Source of the DNA: Verrucomicrobia bacterium UBA6354
GTDB lineage: Bacteria > Verrucomicrobiota > Kiritimatiellia > RFP12 > UBA1067
Direction of reading: 5' to 3'
Length of the DNA stretch: 9,158 nucleotides
Assembly (NCBI GenBank): GCA_002440145.1
Contig: DJRS01000097.1
Coordinates: forward strand, 1 to 9,158
Part shown: positions 1-6,164 of the stretch, piece after piece
How positions within the stretch are numbered: the stretch's first letter is position 1
Layout: each line of letters begins with the position of its first letter
Program-made: the position numbers and the translations under genes
The notes under the pieces: generated by a model
The model's input: the letters and a program-made list of their open reading frames with translations, nothing else
Told to the model about the DNA's origin: nothing
Databases searched by the model: none

Positions 1-206
1 CCATGCGGACAAGGGGTGGCGCAGTCCATGGACGAGGCGGGCGCCGCTTGTAATCTAGAGGGGTCGCCGTCCGTGGACGAGGCGGTCGCAGTCCATAAGC
101 TAGGGGGGGGGGCAGTCCATGGACGAGGCGGGCGTCGTCCATAAGCAAGAGGGGGTGCAGCCCATGGACGAGGGGGTCGCCGTCCGCGAGCAGCCGGACA
201 ATAAGC
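1..206. repeat. Degenerate tandem array, ~45-bp period (dimeric 22/23-bp half units)
   Basis: Units begin with GTCCATGGACGAGGCGG or a close variant at 24, 69, 115 and 160, giving spacings of 45, 46 and 45 bases. Each unit has a second half starting with GTCCATAAGC or a variant at about 46, 91, 137 and 182, so the array is really alternating 22/23-bp half units. Bases 1-23 match the end of a further unit, so the array continues beyond the left edge. GTCCATGGAC (24-33, 115-124) is a perfect 10-bp palindrome. The 46-base unit contains a run of ten G (103-112). Read on the plus strand, units encode a 15-residue repeat beginning MDEA, but the extra base breaks the frame. Whether it is coding, a protein-binding array or a neutral minisatellite cannot be told from this window. 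Confidence 0.75.
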
Positions 207-395
207 CGCGAGCCGGGCCGAACGCACCTCTCCCGAAACGGGAAACAGGGACAGGCCGGAAGCGGAACCTGCGCTGCCTTTTGTTTCTCGTCGGAGTTTA
301 TCTCTGCGTCCCTGCGTTCCTCTGCGCGAGACTCCTAACCGTGCAGAGCGAATAAAGAGGATCTGCCGGAAAGAGTCCTCCCCTGGGCCGCTCCT
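207..395. other. Gene-poor spacer between tandem array and operon end
   Basis: No convincing gene is seen here. A plus-strand frame running out of the repeat array ends at 355 and would give a basic stretch followed by a hydrophobic, membrane-like segment (about 286-342), but it has no clear ribosome binding site or recognisable family. Bases 301-327 form three imperfect copies of a 9-mer (TCTCTGCGT, CCCTGCGTT, CCTCTGCGC); a related string, CTCTGCGTTCCCTG, lies in the gap at 3567-3580, which suggests a dispersed intergenic motif. No strong terminator is visible for the minus-strand operon. Confidence 0.4.
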
Positions 396-1724
396 CTATT
401 CCGCGCCGTTGGCGCGGCAGGTGAAGGACTGGCTCGGGTACGGCGGAATCCAGCCGTGGGTCGAACCCTGCAGCCAAGTTATCTTCTTCGGGCCGGGGAT
501 GTTGTTGTAGAGGATGGCGACACCGCTCGGCGGGCACACGTAGTCCCCCAGTCCCGCGCGCGGGATGACCGTCAGGCAGGATTTGGAGATGCGCCGCGCC
601 ATGTTCACGGGGTCGTAGTAGCCGAGCGCCGGCACCCAGCCGATGTACTCGTCACCCCGGTTGCGGCCGAATTCCGTGCCGCCGATGTCGCAGCACCACG
701 GAACCGTCGCCTCCGCCCGCGTCACCTGCGGATCGAGCGCCGCAGCCCAGATGGTCTGCATCCCGCCCTGGCTGGTGCCTTCGGCGACGAGATCCCGTCC
801 GTTCCACTCCGGCAGCGACTTGAGGTACTCGAGCGCGCGCATCACGCGCAGGGCCATGCCGTTGAAGTAGGCGATCTCGGGATCGCCGTTCTGCTTGGGG
901 TCGAAGGCGTAGCCCATGCCGCCGCTGCGGATTTCCCAGGCAAGCGCCTTGTGGTAGGCCTCGTCCGCGCCGAACGCCGCGAGGCGCATGCCGTGGGCGT
1001 TGATCTCGAGGACGATCTTGTCGTCCGCGGCATCCTGCGGAGGCTCGTGGGGACTGTAGCCGTAGCCGTGCGTCCAGAGGTGGCACGGATAACGCTTCGC
1101 CGCGGACGCGTCGGCCGGCATGCGCAGGTAGCCCGTCACGGGGCGGACGCTCGGGCAGGAAATCTCCACGGCGTACACGCGGCCCTTCTTGCACGGCAGT
1201 TCCTTGCGGACGACCGTCATCGGCATCGCCGCAAGACGCGCCTTCTGCTTCGCCCAGAACGCGTCGAAGTCCGCCGGTTCGGGGACGCCCTGCAGCTTCT
1301 CGGGCTGAACGCCCGCGCCGCCGTCGAAGAAGATCAGTCCGGCTTCGTGCCTGTACTTCGTCTCGTCCCTGCGGTAGGCCTTGCCGTCCCTGTCCACGAG
1401 TTCGGCGTAGATGCGCACGAAGCCCGGCCTGTCAAGGGAGGTCGCGAGGACGAGCGGCTTTGCCGCGGAAGCGGGGGACTTCCCCTCCTCGCGCTTGCCG
1501 TCGTCGCCCGTGCGGGTCCACTTGATGAACCAGACGTCTTCCGGCAGGTTCTCCGCGTCCGTCAGGCGCAGTTCGAAGGTCATCTTCTCGCCGGGGGCGT
1601 AAAACACCTTGTCCTCCAGCGTGCGGCCCCGCATGAAAACGGCGTCCAGATCCCCCGCGAACGCGGCGAAACCCACGCAGAACGCCGCGAACGCGGCGAA
1701 ACCGGCCATCGGCAACTTCTTCAT
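396..1724 (-). CDS. Secreted acetyl esterase, CE7/AXE1-like (downstream paralogue)
   Basis: Predicted alpha/beta-hydrolase removing acetyl groups from sugars or polysaccharides; family AXE1 (acetylxylan esterase/cephalosporin C deacetylase, CE7). The product is 442 aa. Residues 1-23 are a signal peptide with likely cleavage AFA|GD. Residues about 24-145 are a beta-rich extension that classical CE7 enzymes of roughly 320 aa lack. The hydrolase domain follows: WTHGYGY at 217-223 (oxyanion region), nucleophile Ser318 in GTSQGG (316-321), Asp394 in GLGD and His423 in STHGW. The usual CE7 RGQ signature is not seen; INAHGM (241-246) stands about where it would be. I chose the ATG at 1724 because a GAGGAG Shine-Dalgarno lies about 10 bases upstream and lysines open the signal peptide; an in-frame ATG at 1757 would add 11 residues before it. 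It is the last gene of the operon, 49 bases after the alpha-galactosidase frame. The family call is secure; the substrate (xylan or other) is not. Confidence 0.85.
   Translation of the reverse strand: MKKLPMAGFAAFAAFCVGFAAFAGDLDAVFMRGRTLEDKVFYAPGEKMTFELRLTDAENLPEDVWFIKWTRTGDDGKREEGKSPASAAKPLVLATSLDRPGFVRIYAELVDRDGKAYRRDETKYRHEAGLIFFDGGAGVQPEKLQGVPEPADFDAFWAKQKARLAAMPMTVVRKELPCKKGRVYAVEISCPSVRPVTGYLRMPADASAAKRYPCHLWTHGYGYSPHEPPQDAADDKIVLEINAHGMRLAAFGADEAYHKALAWEIRSGGMGYAFDPKQNGDPEIAYFNGMALRVMRALEYLKSLPEWNGRDLVAEGTSQGGMQTIWAAALDPQVTRAEATVPWCCDIGGTEFGRNRGDEYIGWVPALGYYDPVNMARRISKSCLTVIPRAGLGDYVCPPSGVAILYNNIPGPKKITWLQGSTHGWIPPYPSQSFTCRANGAE
1655..1703 (-). repeat. 30-bp-period direct repeat inside the esterase signal peptide
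   Basis: The 19-base string CCGCGAACGCGGCGAAACC occurs at 1655-1673 and again at 1685-1703, exactly 30 bases apart. It encodes the repeated GFAAFA core of the signal peptide, so adding or losing a unit would change the hydrophobic length by ten residues without shifting frame. Confidence 0.7.
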
Positions 1725-1763
1725 CTTCTCTTTTCTCCTCTCTTGTGCAAATTGCATCGTATG

Positions 1764-1777
1764 TTGACGCGCGTCAA
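1764..1777. promoter_or_regulatory. Perfect 14-bp palindrome overlapping a stop codon (possible operator; speculative)
   Basis: TTGACGCGCGTCAA is fully self-complementary. It covers the distal TGA (1774-1776) of the alpha-galactosidase frame and begins 40 bases upstream of the downstream esterase start, in the 49-base gap between them. It could be a dimeric repressor site for an internal promoter or a small RNA hairpin, but no -10/-35 pair is convincing nearby and the loop would be very tight. The palindrome is seen directly; any function is inference. Confidence 0.3.
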
Positions 1778-3546
1778 TCGAGCTGCGCGGCGGAGCACGG
1801 CGCGATCTTCACCTCGCGCACCCGACCGTCCTCGCGGACGACGAGCGTTCCGGCGTCCGTCGCGTTCACGACGAACACCTTTTCGCCGCGCGTGCGGTCG
1901 ACATCCACGACCTACCCGCGGTCGTACACGGCAACGATCTGCTCGCCCTTGCCGTGGGCGTAGACGATCGGATAGTTCAGGTCGGGGCGCATCGGGCGCA
2001 GTTCGCCCTTCATGAGCGTGTCGCGGTGCGCCAGCCAGAAGTCCAGCATCTTGCGCAACTTGGCGCGATGGGATTCGGGGATCTCCTCCAGCCGCATCGA
2101 GATCTGCGGCACGGCGAAGAGGATGCTCCAGAACTGCTTGGACATCGTTTCGGGCGTCCCCTTCGCGTTCCACATCAGCATGTCCGAATGCACCGCGGCG
2201 TTCCCGGACGACAGGCGCAGGTCGAGCGTGCACACCCGGTTGACGAGCGCGTCCATGGGGCAGTCGCCGGCGCGGAACATGTTGCCGTACTTGCGGATGG
2301 CCGGCCCGACGTAGGACTGGCGAAACTCGATCAGCACGTCAGGCTTGATCGCCGCGAGGCGCTTGTTGACGTCCGTCATCAGGCGGTCGATCGCCTCGGG
2401 GAGGGACTTGATGTCGCGTCCGGCGTAGTTCTCCTTCACCGCCGGGTCTTCGCCGCGGAAGCCGAAGCAGTCGATGAAGTCGAGCTTGAGGCCGTCCACC
2501 CCCCAGACACGGAGCGCGTGCTCGTAGTTCCCGATCAGGAACTCGCGCACCTCCGGGAAGCGCGGGTCGAGGCAGGAGAAGTCCGACCAGCGGCCGCTGT
2601 CGCTCCAGAGGTACTTGCCCTTGAAGCGTTCGTGGTTCCGGCTGTTGAAGCCGATCATCGGCACGCCGTACCAGATCATGTACTTCATCCCCAGACCGTG
2701 GACTTTCCGCACGTGCGCGGCGAAGTCGGGGAAGCGGTTCGTCGAAACCTGCCAGTCGCCGCAGTAGGAATAGCCGCGGTTGGTGTCGTCCGTCTGCCAG
2801 CCGTCGTCGACGATGATCGTCTTCATGCCGTAGGGGGCGGCGGCGGCGCATTCCTTTTCGACCGACGGGGCCGTCACCTCCTGGTGGTAGGAATACCAGA
2901 AGGAGTAGAGCGGGTCGAACGCCGCGGCGGGGACCGCCACGGGCTTGCAGTCCGGCATCGTCCCGTACCACGCGAACGCCTCGCGCAGGGCGTCCGCGTA
3001 GAAGACCGGGCGGAGGTCGATCCTGAGGCTGACCTCATAGGCGCACAGCGGCGGCTCGGGCTCGGAGAACAGGCTCACCTTGCAGCTCGACTGCGCGGTC
3101 TCCTCGACGATTCCCATCTCGAAGTTGACGCGGCGGAGGGCCTCCGAACAGGCGACGACGCCGCGGTTCTCGTTCGAATCGGAGAAATAGGCGATGACCG
3201 GGGCCTGCGAATACAGCGTCGAGCTGAAGCCACCGGCCCAGTTGGGCGGGAGTTTCTTGAAAAGGCCCGCCCCCGTCGTCCAGCGGCCCACCGCGTCGTT
3301 CAGCGGAAGCGCGCATTCGATCGTCGTCTTGGGCGGGTCGGACGGCTTGTCCGCGGCGAAGGAGAACCGCCACTCCTCCACGCCCGCCGCCGGCGATTTC
3401 TTCTCGACCGCGACGGACCAGCCGGGCGTGTCGGTGTAGGTGACGCGCCCGACCAGCGCGGAGGTGAACTCCCCCGCCCGGGCCGGGGCGGCCGCGCAGA
3501 GCGCCGCGACCGCGGCGAATCCGCGTACGATTCGGTTGGTGTCCAT
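1774..3546 (-). CDS. Secreted GH36-type alpha-galactosidase-like glycosidase, interrupted by in-frame TAG
   Basis: Predicted retaining alpha-galactosidase of clan GH-D (GH36/melibiase type), releasing terminal alpha-galactose outside the cytoplasm. The frame has 544 codons, a TAG at 1912-1914, then 45 more open codons to a TGA at 1774. Residues 1-24 are a signal peptide (APARA|GEF). An N-terminal beta-sandwich spans about 25-205 and a (beta/alpha)8 barrel about 206-480. The barrel carries DDGW at 247-250, the likely nucleophile Asp356 in GLKLDF and the likely acid/base Asp428 in RAGDCP. After the barrel comes a small C-terminal beta domain. The frame past the TAG reads as ordinary coding sequence (KVFVVNATDAGTLVVRED) and fits the end of such a domain, so the gene looks nonsense-truncated. 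The start at 3546 is 42 bases after the upstream esterase stop, with purine-rich AGGAGAAAGGATAGG before it. Substrate is by family; some GH36-like proteins act on other alpha-linked sugars. Confidence 0.8.
1912..1914 (-). other. In-frame TAG 45 codons before the natural end of the GH36-type gene
   Basis: Codons run GTG TAC GAC CGC GGG TAG GTC GTG GAT, and the same frame stays open to the TGA at 1774-1776. The esterase at 396 ends in TAG exactly where its paralogue ends in TAA (both after NGAE), so TAG is probably a genuine stop in this genome. The simplest reading is a nonsense mutation (for example CAG or TGG to TAG) or a sequencing error. Confidence 0.8.
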
Positions 3547-3588
3547 ATCTTGACCTATCCTTTCTCCTCTGCGTTCCCTGGTCTTCGC

Positions 3589-4896
3589 TTATTCCGCGCC
3601 GTTGGCGCTGTAGGTGTAGGTCTGGTTCGGTTGCGGCGGAGCCCAGCCGTGGGTCGAACCCTGCACCCAGGTGATTTTCTTCGGGCCGGGGATGTTGTTG
3701 TAGAGGATGGCGACACCGCTCGGCGGGCACACGTAGTCCCCCAGACCCGCGCGCGGAATGACGGTCTGGCAGGTCTTTGAGATGCGCCGCGCCATGTTCA
3801 CGGGGTCGTAGTAGCCGAGCGCCGGCACCCAGCCGATGTACTCGTCACCCCGGTTGCGGCCGAATTCCGTGCCGCCGATGTCGCAGCACCACGGAACCGT
3901 CGCCTCCGCCCGCGTCACCTGCGGATCGAGCGCCGCGGCCCAGATGGTCTGCATCCCGCCCTGGCTGCCGCCCTGGGCGATGAGGTCCTTTCCATTCCAT
4001 TCGGGCAGCGACTTGAGGTATTCAAGCGCGCGCATCACACGCAGGGCCATGCCGTTGAAGTAGGCGATCTCGGGGTCCTTGTTCTGGTTGGAGTCGAATG
4101 CGTAGCCGACGCGGCCGCTGCTGATCTCCCATTCGAGCGCACGGTAATAGGCCTCGTCCCCGCCGAACACCGGCAGACGCATGCCGTGGGCGTTGATGTT
4201 CAGCGTGATTTTGCCGTCCTCGGCCTCTTGCGGCGGCCAATGCGGATGGCACGGATCGTAGCTGTAGCCATGGGTCTCGAGATGGCACGGATACCGCTTC
4301 TCGGCGGAGGCGTCCGCCGGCATCCGCAGGTAGCCCGTCACGGGGCGGACGCTCGGGCAGGAGATCTCCACGGCGTACACGCGGCCCTTCTTGCACGGGA
4401 TTTCCTTGCGGACGACCGTCATCGGCATCGCCGCGAGACGCGCCTTCTGCTTCGCCCAGAATGCGTCGAAGTCCGCCGGTTCGGGCACGCCCTGCAGTTT
4501 CTCGGGCTGAACGCCCGCGCCACCGTCGAAGTCAATCGTCCCATACCTGTTCTTGTGCGGCTTGCCGTCCTTGCCGACGATCTTGGCGTAAATGCGCACG
4601 AAGCCGGGGGTCGAGAGGGTCGTTTCCACGACGAGCGGCGAATCCGCGAACGCCGGGGCCTGCCCCTCTTCGCGCTTGCCGTCGTCGCCCGTGCGCGTCC
4701 ACTTGATGAAATACTCCCTGTTCGTCACCTGCCCCGCGTCGGTCAGCTTGAGTTCGAAGGACATCTTCTCGTCCGGGGCGTAAAACACCTTGTCCTCCAG
4801 CGTCCGCCCGCGCAGGCGCACGGTGTCTCACGCATCCGCGAACGCGGTCGCCCCCATGCAGAACGCCGCGACCGCGGCCATCCACAGTTGATTCAT
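3589..4896 (-). CDS. CE7/AXE1-like acetyl esterase, paralogue; signal peptide cut off by in-frame TGA (possible pseudogene)
   Basis: Close paralogue of the esterase at 396-1724, with the same predicted deacetylase role. From the ATG at 4896 the frame reads a typical signal peptide (MNQLWMAAVAAF... ending AFADA), then TGA at 4828-4830, then an unbroken 410-codon open stretch that can start only at a GTG (4821) with no visible Shine-Dalgarno. Numbering from that GTG, the catalytic set is Ser286 (GGSQGG, 284-289), Asp362 (GLGD) and His391 (STHGW); AHGM (211-214) replaces the usual RGQ. Residues about 1-115 are the beta-rich extension. Against its paralogue it lacks seven residues near 87-97. An in-frame ATG at 4923, with AAGGA 8 bases upstream, would add MGKPDEKRR and is a plausible alternative start. 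If the TGA is real, the cell makes at most a cytoplasmic protein or nothing, though the catalytic domain shows no other damage. It lies 56 bases after the sialidase-like gene. Confidence 0.75.
4828..4830 (-). other. In-frame TGA between signal peptide and mature esterase
   Basis: Codons run GCG GAT GCG TGA GAC ACC GTG. In the downstream paralogue the aligned position is a leucine (GDLDAV). TGA ends two other frames here in sensible places (4953 and 1774), so general recoding is unlikely. CGA to TGA is one possible single-base origin. Confidence 0.8.
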
Positions 4897-4952
4897 TCGT
4901 CTCTTCTCGTCTGGTTTTCCCATTTGTATGGTCCTTATTTGGTTTCTTGCAT

Positions 4953-6149
4953 TCACTTGTTGTCCGGCTGCGGGTCGATCCACCAGTGCGCCACGTTCTC
5001 GCGCGCCTCGTCATACGGGACGGAGGCCTGGATGAGGGCGCGCGGCTTGCCACCGAAGCGCCCCAGCACGCAGTTGTTGGAATAATAGGAGTAGTTCCCC
5101 CATTCGCCATCGTCCGGCACGCTGAGATACCGCCCTTCGTCCCAGTGGATGCCGTCGGGCGACGAATAGAGCACAAAGTTGAAGGGAAGTTCGCGCGTCT
5201 CGTTGCCCGACCGCCCGTGCAGGAAGTACGTGCCGCCCAGCCGGAAGACCTGGGGATTGCGGATGCGTTTGGCGCAGAAGCTCTTGAAAGGCTTCCCCCA
5301 CGTCACGCCCCTGTCGTCCGAGACGATGCAGTCCAGGTTGTACTCGTCCTTGACGTTGTAGCAGGCGGCCATCAGGCGGCCGTCGGGAAGCCAGGTGAGG
5401 AATCCGTAGGCGCGGTCCAGCGTTGTCTCGAAGGGGACGATGCCGCGCTCCTTGAATGTCGCGCCGTCGTCGGTGCTCACGTAAAGACGGTAGAGGTGTT
5501 CGGGCTTGTTGCCGCACCACCGGGCTGTCCCGTTGCAGAACTCGAGCACGTAAATGACACCGTCCCTGAACCGCGCGTCGTAGATGCGCCCCTTCTCGCG
5601 CGACACGGGAATCGGCTCCGACCAGGTCTCCCCCGCGTCCGTCGAGCGCAGGGCCGTCGGCTCGAGATACGGCTCCCACCCCCTCAGCGTCGAATTGCGG
5701 CAACAGAAGAGGACGACCGTCCCCTTGTCCGTCACGACCGCCTTCTCGGCGCTGATGGTGAACTGCCCGTCGATGAAACTCTGGTACGAGTAGTCGAGGA
5801 CCTTGGGCTGATTCCATGTCCGCCCGCCGTCCGTCGAACGGCGGTATTCCATCCAGCCGTAGCCCGTGTGCCCGTGGTTGAGGCTGCCCGACGTATTGGA
5901 GTAAAACGCCAGGATGGAGTCGCGCGCATACTCCGCCAGCGCGTGCCCCATGTGCCCGCTCCGCCGCGACGGACGGTAGTCGACGAACGTCAGACCCCGG
6001 TTCGGGATGCCGGACGGCGTGATGCGGAACGTCTCCGCTGGTTTGGCCTTCGGCGCATCCGCCGCGAGGGACGGTGCGCCCGCCGTCAGGAGCAGAGCGC
6101 CCGCCAGCAAGGTCCCGCGCACCGCAACACAATGTTTTTCTGCTATCAT
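4953..6149 (-). CDS. Secreted sialidase-like Asp-box (BNR repeat) protein
   Basis: Predicted six-bladed beta-propeller of the sialidase/neuraminidase superfamily, 398 aa. It is secreted: residues 1-29 form a signal peptide with a long hydrophobic stretch ending APSLA|A. Asp boxes (S-x-D-x-G-x-T-W) are at 105-112 (STDGGRTW), 169-176 (STDAGETW), 225-232 (STDDGATF) and 277-284 (SDDRGVTW), with a degenerate SPDGIHW at 330-336. A classical sialidase FRIP motif is not evident, so true sialic-acid hydrolysis is unproven; it may act on another sugar or be a binding propeller. I chose the ATG at 6149: AGGAGG lies 8 bases before it but only 2 before the ATG at 6155, which would add two residues. The upstream gene stops at 6165, 15 bases away, so the two are probably translated together. 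The 56 bases after it lead into the interrupted esterase. Confidence 0.75.
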   Translation of the reverse strand: MIAEKHCVAVRGTLLAGALLLTAGAPSLAADAPKAKPAETFRITPSGIPNRGLTFVDYRPSRRSGHMGHALAEYARDSILAFYSNTSGSLNHGHTGYGWMEYRRSTDGGRTWNQPKVLDYSYQSFIDGQFTISAEKAVVTDKGTVVLFCCRNSTLRGWEPYLEPTALRSTDAGETWSEPIPVSREKGRIYDARFRDGVIYVLEFCNGTARWCGNKPEHLYRLYVSTDDGATFKERGIVPFETTLDRAYGFLTWLPDGRLMAACYNVKDEYNLDCIVSDDRGVTWGKPFKSFCAKRIRNPQVFRLGGTYFLHGRSGNETRELPFNFVLYSSPDGIHWDEGRYLSVPDDGEWGNYSYYSNNCVLGRFGGKPRALIQASVPYDEARENVAHWWIDPQPDNK

Positions 6150-6156
6150 GGTCATT

Positions 6157-6162
6157 TCCTCC
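6157..6162 (-). promoter_or_regulatory. Strong Shine-Dalgarno AGGAGG that decides the sialidase-like start
   Basis: The minus strand reads TAACAGGAGGAAATGACCATG. AGGAGG sits three bases after the fusion-gene stop. Its spacing is 2 bases to the first ATG (6155) and 8 to the second (6149), which favours the second as the real start. Confidence 0.6.
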
Positions 6163-6164
6163 TG

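Noticed and set aside
1..206. CRISPR array
   Set aside because: There are no unique spacers between constant repeats; whole units are similar and contiguous, and no cas gene is present.
119..355. Small plus-strand frame with a possible membrane segment
   Set aside because: Its start falls inside the tandem repeat, there is no proper ribosome binding site, and its tail includes the 9-mer repeat. It is only interesting together with the G-run, so it is reported as a finding and not as a gene.
351..397. Possible weak terminator after the operon (AGAGGA/TCCTCT arms followed by TTTATT on the minus strand)
   Set aside because: The stem is only 5-6 bp with a 14- to 30-base loop and a mixed U tract, too weak to call.
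456..2015. 519-codon plus-strand open frame
   Set aside because: It is antisense to the intact esterase and runs on into the GH36 gene with no recognisable domain. GC-rich coding explains the absence of stops.
1954..3780. 608-codon plus-strand open frame
   Set aside because: It lies antisense to the GH36-type gene and the end of the upstream esterase, crosses their boundary, and has the Arg/Val/His-rich composition of GC-rich antisense frames. The opposite strand has catalytic motifs and a signal peptide.
4828..4830. TGA as selenocysteine codon
   Set aside because: It sits at the signal-peptide junction where the paralogue has leucine, there is no redox motif, and I see no convincing hairpin just downstream.
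4897..4952. Possible internal promoter before the interrupted esterase
   Set aside because: There is an AT-richer patch with a TACAAA-like string but no matching -35 at suitable spacing.
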